DNA of 64,000 bases, from NCBI GenBank assembly GCA_020637555.1, contig JACKKF010000004.1, positions 378,664-442,663 of the forward strand. Direction: 5' to 3'. The DNA comes from Rhodobacter sp. (GTDB lineage Bacteria > Pseudomonadota > Alphaproteobacteria > Rhodobacterales > Rhodobacteraceae). The notes beneath the pieces were generated by a model. It was given only the letters and a program-made list of their open reading frames with translations, ran no database searches and was not told the DNA's origin. Positions 1-8,377 of the stretch are shown piece by piece (the first letter of the stretch is position 1; every line of letters starts with the position of its first letter). The position numbers and the translations under genes are program-made.

Positions 1-1
1 C

Positions 2-466
2 CTCGTGCCCGAAAAGCGCGAGGAACGGACCACCGAAGGCGGGCTCGACGTTGCCGGCGACATGAACCGCCTGGCCGATTTCATCACCCCGCTGAGCGAG
101 GCCGGTTGCCGTGTCTCGCTGTTCATCGGCCATGACCCCCGCCAGATCGAAGCCGCCGCGCGCGTGCGTGCGCCGGTGGTCGAACTGCACACCGGGCGCT
201 ATTGCGACCTGGTGGCCGAGGGCGCGGCGGAAGAGGCGGCGATGGAACTGGCGGACCTGCTGAGGGGCGCGCGACTGGCCCATTCCGCCGGGATCGAGGT
301 GCACGCGGGTCACGGATTGAGCTTTGCCACCGTCTCGCCCTTTGCCGCCACCGAGGAAATCCGGGAACTGAACATCGGCCATTTCCTGATTTCCGAGGCC
401 GTGTTCATGGGCCTTGACCCGGCGATACGCGAAATGCGCCGCCTGATGGTCGCCGCGCGCGGCTGA
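2..466 (+). CDS. pdxJ: Pyridoxine 5'-phosphate synthase PdxJ, C-terminal part
   Basis: Condenses 1-deoxyxylulose 5-phosphate with 3-amino-2-oxopropyl phosphate in the last step of de novo vitamin B6 synthesis; cytosolic TIM barrel. The gene is cut by the window edge: the frame is open from base 2 and begins inside the family motif LVPEKREERTTEGGLD. The remaining 154 codons also hold GCRVSLFIG, VELHTGRY, HAGHGLS and NIGHFLISEA, all typical of PdxJ, and end at the usual family C-terminus. It heads the conserved order pdxJ-acpS-lepB-rnc-era. The true start lies upstream of the window; the GTG at base 5 is internal. Confidence 0.95.
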   Translation, partial: LVPEKREERTTEGGLDVAGDMNRLADFITPLSEAGCRVSLFIGHDPRQIEAAARVRAPVVELHTGRYCDLVAEGAAEEAAMELADLLRGARLAHSAGIEVHAGHGLSFATVSPFAATEEIRELNIGHFLISEAVFMGLDPAIREMRRLMVAARG

Positions 467-473
467 CCCCGAC

Positions 474-1103
474 ATGCCGATCCACGACCTTTTGCCGATC
501 CTGCTGGGCTGGATGGTGGCCATCGTCTCGCCCGGCCCGGCGACGCTGGCCATCACCGGCACCGCGATGGAAGGCGGCCGTGCGCGCGGTCTGGCCCTTG
601 CCTGGGGCGTCGTGACCGGCTCGGCCGTCTGGGGCACGCTGGCGGGGCTCGGCCTGGGGGCCGCCATGATGAGCCACGCCTGGACCTTCGAGGTGCTGCG
701 CTATGCGGGCGCCGGGTATCTGGGCTGGCTGGCGTGGAAATCGGCGCGCGCGGCGCTGCGCCCCGGGGCGGCCAGGCCGCGCCATGCCGGCGATGAAAGC
801 TTGCGCCGGGCCTGGGCACGGGGGGCGCTGATCCACCTGACCAATCCCAAGGCGGTGTTGTTCTGGGGGGCGGTCTATGCGCTGGCGGTGCCCGCCGATG
901 CCCCTGCATCCGTCCTGTGGGAGGTCGGCCTGGGGTGCCTTGCCACCTCGATGCTGACCCTCAGTGCGATGGCGCTGGCCTTTTCGGCGCCCCCGGTGGC
1001 GCGCCTCTACCTGCGTGCCCGGCGCGGCTTTGACGCGGCCTTCGCCCTGTTGTTCGGGCTGGCCGCGCTGAAGATCCTGACCGCGCGGTTGAGCGCATCG
1101 TGA
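474..1103 (+). CDS. LysE/RhtB family amino-acid exporter
   Basis: A 209-residue membrane protein of the LysE superfamily, which exports amino acids or small metabolites by proton exchange. The N-terminus PILLGWMVAIVSPGPATLAI carries the family PGP motif in the first helix, and LTNPKAVLFWGAV matches the conserved NPK stretch in the middle. About six hydrophobic segments are visible. It starts 7 bases after pdxJ and is probably co-transcribed with it. The substrate cannot be told from sequence. It is an insertion relative to the usual pdxJ-acpS neighbourhood. Confidence 0.88.
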   Translation: MPIHDLLPILLGWMVAIVSPGPATLAITGTAMEGGRARGLALAWGVVTGSAVWGTLAGLGLGAAMMSHAWTFEVLRYAGAGYLGWLAWKSARAALRPGAARPRHAGDESLRRAWARGALIHLTNPKAVLFWGAVYALAVPADAPASVLWEVGLGCLATSMLTLSAMALAFSAPPVARLYLRARRGFDAAFALLFGLAALKILTARLSAS

Positions 1104-1171
1104 CCCGCGCCTGGCTTGTCCGGCGCGCGTTCGCGGGCGATGATGCCTGCGTTTTCAGACCGGAGGATTTC

Positions 1172-1633
1172 ATGAAACGCCTGTTTTTCGCAGCCTTCGC
1201 CAGTGCCGTCCTGCCGCTTTCGGCCGTTGCGCAGGTGGTGTCCGATTGCGACTGGATCGCCAACCCGGCCAATATCGCCGAACCGTGGGAAACGAACAGC
1301 CGCACCTATGCGAATGGCGCGATCCGCGTGGCGTTGCTGGACACCGGCGGCGAACCGGTCTGCTGCTCGGCGCATCTGCTGATCCTGGCCCCCTCGGGCG
1401 GACAGGACGAGCCGGTCTATCGCCAGTGCCGCGTGGCCTCGGCCGGGGCAGGAACCGGGTTCTTCTCGATCGACGTGCCGGGCATCGCGGCCAGCTATGA
1501 CCCGGCCAAGGGGCTTTTGTTGTCGGTGCCGGTCGGACACTGGCATCAGGGCATGGAATCCGGCCAACCCGCGATCCCCGACCGGATGGAGATCCGCATC
1601 AACCAGGCCAGCGGCGAGGTCAGCTTCGAGTGA
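1172..1633 (+). CDS. Hypothetical secreted protein
   Basis: A 153-residue protein with a clear Sec signal peptide ([21 protein letters not shown], cleavage probably after AVAQ), so likely periplasmic. The mature part has four cysteines, including an adjacent CC pair, which suggests disulfides. No family is recognised. The ATG at 1172 was chosen because CGGAGG lies just upstream and the signal peptide begins there; a longer open frame from 1100 would bury the signal. Its TGA overlaps the GTG start of acpS, so the two are probably translationally coupled. Confidence 0.75.
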   Translation: MKRLFFAAFASAVLPLSAVAQVVSDCDWIANPANIAEPWETNSRTYANGAIRVALLDTGGEPVCCSAHLLILAPSGGQDEPVYRQCRVASAGAGTGFFSIDVPGIAASYDPAKGLLLSVPVGHWHQGMESGQPAIPDRMEIRINQASGEVSFE

Positions 1634-2031
1634 TCCTCGGCATCGGAACCGACCTGGCGAATATCGATCGCATCGCCGCGACGCTGGAGCGTTTCGGCGA
1701 CCGGTTCCGCAGGCGTGTGTTCACCGACCTGGAACTGGCCAAGGCCGCCCGCCGCAGGGACGAGGCCGGCACCCTGGCCAAACGCTGGGCCGCGAAAGAG
1801 GCCTGTTCCAAAGCCCTGGGCACGGGGCTGGCAATGGGGATCTCGTGGAAGGACATGGGGGTCGCCAACCGACGCGGCGGACAGCCGGTCATGGTGCTGA
1901 CGGGCTGGGCGGCCGAGCGGCTGGCCGAGATGACGCCCCCGGGCCACGACGCGGTGGTGCATGTGTCGCTGACCGACGATCATCCCTGGGCCCAGGCCTT
2001 TGTGGTGATCGAGGCCATCCCCCGCGGCTGA
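1630..2031 (+). CDS. acpS: Holo-[acyl-carrier-protein] synthase AcpS
   Basis: Transfers 4'-phosphopantetheine from CoA to the serine of acyl carrier protein, activating fatty-acid synthesis; cytosolic trimer. At 133 residues it is standard for the family. The N-terminus [14 protein letters not shown] carries the Mg-binding aspartate, and [15 protein letters not shown] is the second conserved CoA/Mg motif. The GTG start overlaps the upstream stop by 4 bases. It sits between pdxJ and lepB, the usual Rhodobacterales order. Confidence 0.96.
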   Translation: MILGIGTDLANIDRIAATLERFGDRFRRRVFTDLELAKAARRRDEAGTLAKRWAAKEACSKALGTGLAMGISWKDMGVANRRGGQPVMVLTGWAAERLAEMTPPGHDAVVHVSLTDDHPWAQAFVVIEAIPRG

Positions 2032-2056
2032 CCTGCCCCTGCGCCCGTTGCGGCCG

Positions 2057-2117
2057 CCGGGAGGGTTTTCCACCCTCCCGGACCCTCCCGGAGGATATTT
2101 GCAGCACAAAGATGGGG
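2057..2117 (+). repeat. Intergenic hairpin repeat family B, copy B1
   Basis: A 9-bp stem (2057-2065 with 2073-2081) closed by the loop TTTTCCA, followed by the constant box GAGGATATTTGCAGCACAAA at 2091-2110. The box recurs, with small changes, at B2 (2135-2165), B3 (35411-35461) and B4 (57124-57185). Loop TTTTCCA is identical in B4 while the stem bases differ but still pair. Confidence 0.8.
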
Positions 2118-2134
2118 GTTAAGAAAAGGTTAAC

Positions 2135-2202
2135 GCGCCCCTCTTTGTGCCGGAAATATCCCGGGGGTGAGCCGCGCACGCGGCGAGGGGGCTGGCCCCC
2201 TT
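2135..2202 (-). repeat. Intergenic hairpin repeat family B, copy B2 (inverted)
   Basis: Inverted copy facing B1. It has the constant box in reverse (CTTTGTGCCGGAAATATC, 2143-2160) and a hairpin AGGGGG-CTGG-CCCCCT at 2186-2201. The 17 bases between B1 and B2 (2118-2134) are themselves an inverted repeat, GTTAA-7 nt-TTAAC. Together B1 and B2 fill most of the acpS-lepB gap. Confidence 0.75.
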
Positions 2203-2298
2203 GTCCCGCTCACGGCAAGATGAAGCATCGGATGCGGGCGCTTGACAGCCCCGCCCTCGGGACGCATGAAACCGGGGCATCGGAACAGGGAGCCCGTC

Positions 2299-3096
2299 AT
2301 GGCCGCAGCCACCGAAAAGAAGGAAGGTCTCTGGGAGACCGTCAAGACCGTCTTCTGGGCGCTGGTGATCGCGGGCCTGTTCCGCACGCTCTTTTTCCAG
2401 CCGTTCTGGATCCCCTCGGGGTCGATGAAGGAAACGCTGCTGATCGGCGATTTCCTGTTCGTGAACAAGATGGCCTATGGCTATTCGCGGTATTCCTGCC
2501 CCTTTGCTCTGTGCCCGATCTCGGGGCGGATCTTCGGCTCTCTGCCAGAGCGCGGGGACATCGTGGTCTTTCGCCACCCGGTCAGCGGCGACGACCTGAT
2601 CAAGCGGGTGATCGGCCTGCCGGGGGACCGCATCCAGGTGCGGGACGGGCTGCTCTATATCAATGACGAGCCGGTCGGCCGACGCCCGGACGGCGATTTC
2701 GTCGAACTCTATGACCGTCAGGGTGCCGCGGGCCAGTATCCGCGGTGCGAGAATGCGCCGGTCGGCCAGGGTGGTGAATGCCGCAAGGGGCGCGAGATCG
2801 AAACCCTGCCGAACGGTGTCAGCTATCCGGTGCTGAATATCGAGGACAACGGATTTGCCGACAACACGCCCGTGTTCACGGTGCCCGAGGGGCATGTGTT
2901 CTTCATGGGGGACAACCGCGACAATTCGGTCGACTCGCGCTTTGCGCAGACGGCGGGCGGCGTCGGCTTTGTGCCCGTTGAAAACCTGATCGGGCGCGCC
3001 GACCGGGTGATGTTCTCGTCCGCCGGCACGTCGATGCTGGCCTTCTGGACCTGGCGGCCGGACCGCTTCTTCCATTCGCTGCATTACAGCGAATGA
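2299..3096 (+). CDS. lepB: Signal peptidase I, first of two tandem copies
   Basis: Inner-membrane serine protease that removes signal peptides from secreted proteins. The 265 residues hold an N-terminal membrane segment (about 15-33), the catalytic serine box PSGSMKETL with Ser42, the general base Lys102 in LIKRVIGLPGD, and the C-terminal box GDNRDNSVDSR. The ATG at 2299 follows an AGGGAG site; a longer upstream frame lacks family similarity. The next gene (3173) is a paralogue, and codons for residues about 17-61 are almost identical in DNA between the two. Whether both are active is unknown; both retain the Ser-Lys dyad. Confidence 0.95.
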   Translation: MAAATEKKEGLWETVKTVFWALVIAGLFRTLFFQPFWIPSGSMKETLLIGDFLFVNKMAYGYSRYSCPFALCPISGRIFGSLPERGDIVVFRHPVSGDDLIKRVIGLPGDRIQVRDGLLYINDEPVGRRPDGDFVELYDRQGAAGQYPRCENAPVGQGGECRKGREIETLPNGVSYPVLNIEDNGFADNTPVFTVPEGHVFFMGDNRDNSVDSRFAQTAGGVGFVPVENLIGRADRVMFSSAGTSMLAFWTWRPDRFFHSLHYSE

Positions 3097-3172
3097 GGGG
3101 CGGCGGCTTGACACGGCTATCCGGCACGCCCAAACAGCCCCGAAACCAAGGGGGCCGGGGAGGCACGGGGCC

Positions 3173-3961
3173 GTGAGCGAGACCACGACGCGCAAGGGTG
3201 ACGGCTGGTGGGAAACCGTGCGGACCGTCTTCTGGGCGCTGGTGATCGCGGGGCTGTTCCGCACGCTCTTTTTCCAGCCGTTCTGGATCCCCTCGGGGTC
3301 GATGAAGGAAACGCTGCTGATCGGCGATTTCCTGTTCGTGAACAAGATGGCCTATGGCTGGTCGCGCTGGTCCTGTCCGATGGGGCTGTGCCCGATCGAG
3401 GGGCGCCTGTTCGGGGCCATGCCGGAACGCGGCGACATCGTCGTCTTTCGCCACCCCGTCAGCGGCGAGGATTATGTGAAACGCCTGATCGGCCTGCCCG
3501 GCGACCGCATCCAGATGCGTGCGGGATTGCTTTACATCAACGGTGAACCGGTGCGGCGGCAGCCGGCCGAGGACTATGTCGAGACATACGCGCCGCAGGG
3601 CGCTGCCGGGCAGATGCCACGGTGTCGCAACCATCCGCAGCCCGGCGACGCGTGCCGCAAGCGGCGCGAGATCGAAACCCTGCCGAACGGTGTCAGCTAT
3701 CCGGTGCTGAGCATCCGCGACGGGGGCCGCGCCGATGACACCGCCGAATTCACGGTGCCCGAGGGCGCGTTCTTCTTCATGGGCGACAATCGCGACAATT
3801 CGCTGGATTCGCGCTTTCCGCAATCGCAAGGTGGCGTGGGCTTCGTGCCCTATGAGAACCTGATCGGACGCGCCGACCGGGTTGTGTTTTCCTCGGCGGG
3901 GTCGTCCATGCTGGCGTTCTGGACCTGGCGGCCCGACCGGTATCTGCACGCGCTGGATTGA
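3173..3961 (+). CDS. lepB: Signal peptidase I, second tandem copy
   Basis: 262 residues with the same architecture as the preceding gene: membrane anchor near residues 16-34, catalytic Ser43 in PSGSMKETL, Lys103 in YVKRLIGLPGD and GDNRDNSLDSR near the C-terminus. The GTG at 3173 is the best start because the N-terminus then aligns with copy one. It lies 76 bases after copy one and 3 bases before rnc, in the position normally held by the single lepB. The copies differ most in the middle insertion (about residues 145-175), which could alter substrate handling; that is inference. Confidence 0.93.
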   Translation: MSETTTRKGDGWWETVRTVFWALVIAGLFRTLFFQPFWIPSGSMKETLLIGDFLFVNKMAYGWSRWSCPMGLCPIEGRLFGAMPERGDIVVFRHPVSGEDYVKRLIGLPGDRIQMRAGLLYINGEPVRRQPAEDYVETYAPQGAAGQMPRCRNHPQPGDACRKRREIETLPNGVSYPVLSIRDGGRADDTAEFTVPEGAFFFMGDNRDNSLDSRFPQSQGGVGFVPYENLIGRADRVVFSSAGSSMLAFWTWRPDRYLHALD

Positions 3962-3964
3962 GCC

Positions 3965-4660
3965 ATGGCCAAGGACCCCGCATTGTCAGCCGATCTGTCC
4001 GCCTTTGCGCAAAGGCTGGGTCATGTGTTCGACCGCCCCGCGCTGCTGATCCGCGCCGTGACCCATGCGTCGGCCGGGTCCAGCACCCGCGCCCACAATC
4101 AGCGGTTGGAGTTTCTGGGCGACCGGGTGCTGGGACTGGTCATCGCCGAGGCGCTGTTCGCCGCCGACCGCAAGGCGACCGAGGGGCAATTGGCGCCGCG
4201 CTTCAACGCCCTGGTGCGCAAGGAAACCTGCGCCGATGTGGCGCGGGCGATCGACCTGGGCGCCGTGCTGAAGCTGGGCCGCTCCGAGATGCTGTCCGGC
4301 GGCCGCCGCAAGGAGGCGCTGCTGGGTGACGCGATGGAGGCCGTCCTGGCCGCGGTCTATCTGGATGGCGGGCTCGAAGCCGCCCGCGCGGTGATCCTGC
4401 GGCACTGGTCCGGCCGGGTCGACAGTGTGGACGACGACGCCCGCGACGCCAAGACCGCGTTGCAGGAATGGGCCCAGGCGCGCGGCGAGGCACCGCCCGG
4501 CTATCACGAGATCGCGCGCGAGGGCCCGCCCCATGCTCCGGTGTTCACCATCGAGGCGCGGCTTGCTGACGGGCGTTCGGCGCGGGCCGAGGCCGGGTCC
4601 AAACGCGCCGGCGAACAGGCCGCGGCCAAGGCGTTGCTGGACCTCGTGTCGGCATCGTGA
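3965..4660 (+). CDS. rnc: Ribonuclease III
   Basis: Cleaves double-stranded RNA in rRNA and mRNA processing. 231 residues: an N-terminal endonuclease domain with the signature [14 protein letters not shown], the second Mg-ligand stretch [18 protein letters not shown], and a C-terminal double-stranded RNA binding domain from about residue 157 ([17 protein letters not shown] through [18 protein letters not shown]). The usual NERLEFLGD reads NQRLEFLGD here. It lies between lepB and era as in relatives; its TGA overlaps the GTG start of the next gene. Confidence 0.97.
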   Translation: MAKDPALSADLSAFAQRLGHVFDRPALLIRAVTHASAGSSTRAHNQRLEFLGDRVLGLVIAEALFAADRKATEGQLAPRFNALVRKETCADVARAIDLGAVLKLGRSEMLSGGRRKEALLGDAMEAVLAAVYLDGGLEAARAVILRHWSGRVDSVDDDARDAKTALQEWAQARGEAPPGYHEIAREGPPHAPVFTIEARLADGRSARAEAGSKRAGEQAAAKALLDLVSAS

Positions 4661-5520
4661 CGCCCGCCCTCAACCGGCGCGGCGCAGGGTTCATGGTGCT
4701 GGCGATGGCCTGTTTCGCCGTCGAGGATGCCTGCGTCAAATCGGCCGCCGCGATCGTGCCCCCGTCGACGGTGATGATCGGCTTCGGCCTGACGGCGATG
4801 GCCGTCTTTGCGGCGCTGGCGCTGATCCGGGGCGAGCGCGTGCTGCCCCCGCTGTCGCGGGGCCTTGCCGTTCGCGCCGGTTTCGAACTGGCCGGGCGGC
4901 TCTTCTATTCGCTTGCCCTGGCGTTTTCCGGGCTGGGGGTGACTTCGGCGATCCTGCAGGCGACGCCACTGGTCGTCGTGTCGGGGGCGGTCTGGGTCTT
5001 TGGGGAACGGGTCGGATGGCGGCGCTGGACGGCGATCGGACTGGGCCTGATCGGGGTGCTCATGGTGCTGCGCCCCTCGGCAAGCGGGGTGACGCTGTCG
5101 GCGCTGTTCGCTCTGCTGGGCATGATCGGGTTCGCCGGTCGCGATCTGGCAACCCGCGCAGCGCCTCCGACCGTGACCAATGCGCAGTTGGGGGTGCTGG
5201 GCATGGGGGTGCTGTTTCTGGCCGGCGTGGTGGTGGCGGCGGTCTCGGGGCAGATGCCGGTCGTGCCGCCCGTGGCGGCGGTTGGCCGGATCCTGGGCGC
5301 GGCGCTGTTCGGGGTGTCGGCCTATGCCGCGCTGACGGCGGCCATGCGCATGGGCGAGGTGTCGGTCGTCACGCCGTTTCGCTATACCCGGCTCGTCTTT
5401 GCGCTGGGTCTGGCCTGGATGCTGTTCGGCGAAGTGCCCGACGCGATGATGCTGGCGGGTTCGGTGCTGATCGTGGGCTCGGGCCTCTTCACGCTGGCCC
5501 GCGGACGGCGCATGGTATAA
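4657..5520 (+). CDS. EamA/DMT-family transporter
   Basis: A 287-residue membrane protein with ten predicted hydrophobic helices in two EamA repeats, the layout of the drug/metabolite transporter superfamily. Visible marks are [23 protein letters not shown] at the end of repeat one and [28 protein letters not shown] in repeat two. The substrate cannot be assigned. The GTG start overlaps the rnc stop (GTGA), implying coupling. It separates rnc from era, which are adjacent in many relatives. Confidence 0.9.
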   Translation: MTPALNRRGAGFMVLAMACFAVEDACVKSAAAIVPPSTVMIGFGLTAMAVFAALALIRGERVLPPLSRGLAVRAGFELAGRLFYSLALAFSGLGVTSAILQATPLVVVSGAVWVFGERVGWRRWTAIGLGLIGVLMVLRPSASGVTLSALFALLGMIGFAGRDLATRAAPPTVTNAQLGVLGMGVLFLAGVVVAAVSGQMPVVPPVAAVGRILGAALFGVSAYAALTAAMRMGEVSVVTPFRYTRLVFALGLAWMLFGEVPDAMMLAGSVLIVGSGLFTLARGRRMV

Positions 5521-5548
5521 GGCGGCTAGCGCAGCCAGAGGACACACC

Positions 5549-6460
5549 ATGACCACACGCGCGGGCTTCGTTGCCCTGATCGGAGAACCCAACGCGGGCA
5601 AATCGACCCTGTTGAACCGCATGGTCGGGGCGAAAGTGTCCATCGTCACCCACAAGGTGCAGACGACCCGCGCGCGCATTCGCGGAATCGCGATGGATGG
5701 CGATGCGCAGATCGTTTTCGTCGATACGCCCGGCCTGTTCCGCCCGCGCCGCCGCCTGGACCGGGCCATGATCGCGGCCGCCTGGGGGGGCGCTGCGGAC
5801 GCGGACATCGTCGTGCTGTTGATCGAGGCCCACCGCGGCCTGACCGAGGGCGCCCAGACCATCATCGACGCGTTGAAGGAGCGTGCGACACCCGGGCAGG
5901 TGGTGGCCCTGGCAATCAACAAGATCGACAAGGTGAAGTCCGAAACCCTTCTGGCACTGACGCAGGACCTGAACGCGGCATTTCCGTTTGCCAGGACCTT
6001 CATGATTTCAGCCGAGCGTGGCTATGGCACCGATGCCTTGCGCAGCTGGTTGGGCGAAACCCTGCCCGAGGGGCCCTGGCTCTATCCCGAGGACCAGATC
6101 GCCGACCTGCCGCTCAGAATGATCGCCGCCGAAATGACGCGCGAAAAATGCACGCTCAGACTGCACCAGGAGTTGCCCTACGAGCTGACCGTCGAAACCG
6201 AGAAATGGGAAGACCGCGAAGACGGGTCGGTGCGCATCGATCAGGTGATCTATGTCGCCCGCGATGGCCACAAGGGGATCGTTCTGGGTCACAAGGGCGA
6301 GACGGTCAAGGCGATCGGCCAGCAGGCCCGGGCCGAGATCGCGACATTTCTCGACCGCAAGGTGCACCTGTTCCTGACCGTTCGCGTGCGTGAGAACTGG
6401 CTCAACGAAAGCGAACGCTACAGCGAGATGGGGCTCGATTTTCGCGATGGCGATGCCTGA
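5549..6460 (+). CDS. era: GTPase Era
   Basis: Essential GTPase that binds 16S rRNA during assembly of the small ribosomal subunit. The 303 residues hold P-loop GEPNAGKSTLLNRM, switch region TTRARIRG, DTPG (G3), NKID (G4) and SAERGYG (G5), followed by a C-terminal KH domain around GHKGIVLGHKGETVKAIG. The start follows CAGAGGACAC. Standard length for the family. Confidence 0.97.
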   Translation: MTTRAGFVALIGEPNAGKSTLLNRMVGAKVSIVTHKVQTTRARIRGIAMDGDAQIVFVDTPGLFRPRRRLDRAMIAAAWGGAADADIVVLLIEAHRGLTEGAQTIIDALKERATPGQVVALAINKIDKVKSETLLALTQDLNAAFPFARTFMISAERGYGTDALRSWLGETLPEGPWLYPEDQIADLPLRMIAAEMTREKCTLRLHQELPYELTVETEKWEDREDGSVRIDQVIYVARDGHKGIVLGHKGETVKAIGQQARAEIATFLDRKVHLFLTVRVRENWLNESERYSEMGLDFRDGDA

Positions 6461-6465
6461 GACGA

Positions 6466-6526
6466 CGATCATCTTGTCGAAAATACGCACCGGGGTTTCC
6501 AAAGGGGGGGCGTGCCCCCCCTTTGG
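6466..6526 (-). repeat. Intergenic hairpin repeat family A, copy A1
   Basis: Box ATCTTGTCGAAAATACGCAC (6471-6490) followed by a perfect 12-bp stem, 6499-6510 with 6515-6526, loop CGTG. Copies A2 and A3 carry the same box and loop in reverse complement, with different but still paired stem bases. It lies just after era and might act as its terminator, but no T run follows the stem. Confidence 0.8.
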
Positions 6527-6535
6527 CGAGGGAGC

Positions 6536-6558
6536 GCGAGGGGCGAGCAGCCCCTCGC
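6536..6558 (+). promoter_or_regulatory. Hairpin just upstream of the DUF1491 gene
   Basis: Perfect 9-bp inverted repeat GCGAGGGGC-GAGCA-GCCCCTCGC ending 7 bases before the ATG at 6566. If transcribed it would sequester the leader and any ribosome binding site, as no clear Shine-Dalgarno is otherwise visible. Function is inference. Confidence 0.45.
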
Positions 6559-6565
6559 CCCTCCG

Positions 6566-6901
6566 ATGACGCCACGCCTGACCGCGGGTTTCTGGGTCCA
6601 GGCCTATCTGACCCGCCTGAGACTGGCCGACATCCCGGCCTTTGTCGTGCGCAAGGGCGACGAAACCGCGGGTGCGGTCATGATCAAGCAAAGCCCCCTC
6701 GACGGCACGGCGACGCTGTTCCAGCGCGAGTTCGACCTGATGGCCGACAGCCGGCGCTGGGTCCAGGTCATGCGGGACACCGAACGCGCCGTGGACGACC
6801 GACTGGCGCGCGAGCGCGCGCGCGATCCGGATCTGTGGGTGATCGAGATCGAGGATCGCGCGGGGCGAACGCTTCTCGAGCAGCCCGGGCTGGACGGATA
6901 A
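6566..6901 (+). CDS. DUF1491 family protein
   Basis: A 111-residue soluble protein of unknown function. The sequence LTAGFWVQAYLTRLRLADIP at the start and DPDLWVIEIEDRAGRTLLEQ at the end match the DUF1491 family, found next to era in Rhodobacterales. ATG 6566 is chosen because the conserved family N-terminus begins there. It is flanked on both sides by repeat family A copies in opposite orientation. recO, which I expect after it from related genomes, is not in this window. Confidence 0.85.
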   Translation: MTPRLTAGFWVQAYLTRLRLADIPAFVVRKGDETAGAVMIKQSPLDGTATLFQREFDLMADSRRWVQVMRDTERAVDDRLARERARDPDLWVIEIEDRAGRTLLEQPGLDG

Positions 6902-6910
6902 GGCAGCGCC

Positions 6911-6998
6911 GGGGGGCTGCCGCCCCCCCGGACCCCCTGCTTCAAGGGGGGCACGCCCCCCTTGAAAATCCCTGTGCGTATTTCGGACAAGATGATGG
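6911..6998 (+). repeat. Intergenic hairpin repeat family A, copy A2
   Basis: GC-rich lead (6911-6940), then a perfect 11-bp stem 6941-6951 with 6956-6966 and loop CACG, then the box GTGCGTATTTCGGACAAGAT (6974-6993). It is nearly identical to A3 at 43857-43935 and is the reverse complement arrangement of A1. Confidence 0.85.
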
Positions 6999-7063
6999 GC
7001 GAGGTCTGTTCTCTTGCCACGGGCCGCGGGACGGGATAGGCCCGCGAAAACCCCGGAGGCCCC

Positions 7064-7933
7064 ATGCCCACCTATACCGCCCTGACGACCCTGCCCGATG
7101 AAACCCGCGCTCAGGCTCTGGGCGAGGCGCTGGAGGATCTGGAACCCGAGCCCGTCGGCGTCGGGGTGTTCGAGCTCGAGGACGGGTCGGGCCTGTGGGA
7201 GGTCGGCGCCTATTTCACCGAAGCGCCGGACGAGATCGCCCTGACCCTGATGGCCGCTGCCTTTGGATCGGCCGAGTTCGCGATTTCCGAGCTGCCCGAG
7301 ATCGACTGGGTGGCCCATGTCCGGCGCGAGTTGAAGCCGGTCGAGGCCGGTCGCTTTTTCGTTTACGGAAGCCATGATGCCGAGAAGCTGCCCGAGGGCC
7401 GGATCGGTCTGCTGATCGAGGCGGCGATGGCTTTTGGAACCGGGCACCACGGCACGACCCTGGGCTGCCTGCGCGCACTGGATCGTCTGGCGGACCGCGG
7501 TTTTCACGGCAGGAACGTGATCGACGTGGGCTGTGGCACGGCGGTTCTGGCGATGGGGGCCGCGCGGCTCTGGCCCGAGCCGGTTCTGGCGACCGACATC
7601 GACGCGGTTGCCGTCGATGTGGCGGCGGCGAATGTGGATGCCAACGGCCTGTCGGGACGCGTCGATTGTCTGGAGGCCGTAGGGTTCGACCACCCCGCGA
7701 TCCATGCGCGGGCGCCCTATGATCTGGTCTTTGCCAACATCCTGAAGGGGCCGCTGATCCAGATCGCGCCCGACATGGGGCAGCATACCGCGCCTGGCAG
7801 TCTGGCGATCCTGTCCGGCTTGCTGGTCACCCAGGCGGCCGACGTTCTTGCTGCCTATGCCGCCGCCGGCTTTGCCGAGGTCGAGCGCGAGGAGATCGGC
7901 GAATGGGCCACTCTGGTGCTGCGCCGCGCCTGA
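7064..7933 (+). CDS. prmA: Ribosomal protein L11 methyltransferase
   Basis: SAM-dependent methyltransferase that modifies lysines and the N-terminus of ribosomal protein L11. 289 residues; the SAM-binding motif is VIDVGCGTAVLAMGAARLWP, followed by DIDAVAVDVAAANVDANG, and the catalytic-site motif FANILKGPL corresponds to the family NILA/NPPY region. FGTGHHGTTLGCL just before the fold is diagnostic for PrmA. The start follows CGGAGG. Confidence 0.94.
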   Translation: MPTYTALTTLPDETRAQALGEALEDLEPEPVGVGVFELEDGSGLWEVGAYFTEAPDEIALTLMAAAFGSAEFAISELPEIDWVAHVRRELKPVEAGRFFVYGSHDAEKLPEGRIGLLIEAAMAFGTGHHGTTLGCLRALDRLADRGFHGRNVIDVGCGTAVLAMGAARLWPEPVLATDIDAVAVDVAAANVDANGLSGRVDCLEAVGFDHPAIHARAPYDLVFANILKGPLIQIAPDMGQHTAPGSLAILSGLLVTQAADVLAAYAAAGFAEVEREEIGEWATLVLRRA

Positions 7934-7993
7934 TTTTTGCCGCGTTTGGCCGCTAGGGTCGGAGTCCTGACAGTTTCCAGGGCGAGCAAGCCG

Positions 7994-8293
7994 ATGCAGA
8001 GTGCCGATTTTTTCCGCCGGATGGACCATGTCCTGACCGAGCGTGTCGAAGCCAAGAGAACCCGCGAAAACCCATGGCGCCTGCGCGCCATGCGCGTGTC
8101 AGGTGTGCTGACCGGGGCGATCGTCTGCTTCTTCCTGTTGAAGGGCGCCGCCCTGGCCAGCCGCGACGCAGGGTTCGCGCCGCCGCTTCCGCCGGATGCC
8201 GGGTTCGGCGCGCAGGTCTATTACTGGTTCGCGGGTGCTGATCCGATCAGCGCCACGCTGGCCGCCGCCTTGCGTGGTCCCACACGGGGCTGA
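7994..8293 (+). CDS. Small hypothetical membrane protein
   Basis: 99 residues with a basic N-terminal cytoplasmic stretch (MDHVLTERVEAKRTRENPWRLRAMRV) and one membrane helix at about residues 37-55 (GVLTGAIVCFFLLKGAALA). No family is recognised. ATG 7994 is used because the upstream extension is unlike a protein N-terminus. A Rho-independent terminator follows it. Confidence 0.65.
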   Translation: MQSADFFRRMDHVLTERVEAKRTRENPWRLRAMRVSGVLTGAIVCFFLLKGAALASRDAGFAPPLPPDAGFGAQVYYWFAGADPISATLAAALRGPTRG

Positions 8294-8326
8294 GCGGGGC
8301 TGAGCGGGGTCCACCGCCAACAAGAA

Positions 8327-8359
8327 CGCCGCCGCGGTTTCCCGGGGCGGCGCTTTTCC
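8327..8359 (+). terminator. Rho-independent terminator
   Basis: Stem CGCCGCC (8327-8333) with GGCGGCG (8346-8352), 12-nt loop, followed by CTTTTCC. It ends the prmA unit; read on the other strand, the same stem is followed by TTCTTGTT and could also stop the DUF1127 transcript. Confidence 0.75.
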
Positions 8360-8377
8360 TGTCGCGGGTGGCGGGGA

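Noticed and set aside
6008..8029. A 673-codon antisense open frame over era, DUF1491 and prmA
   Set aside because: It crosses three recognised genes and two repeats and has no ribosome site or family similarity; a GC-rich artefact.
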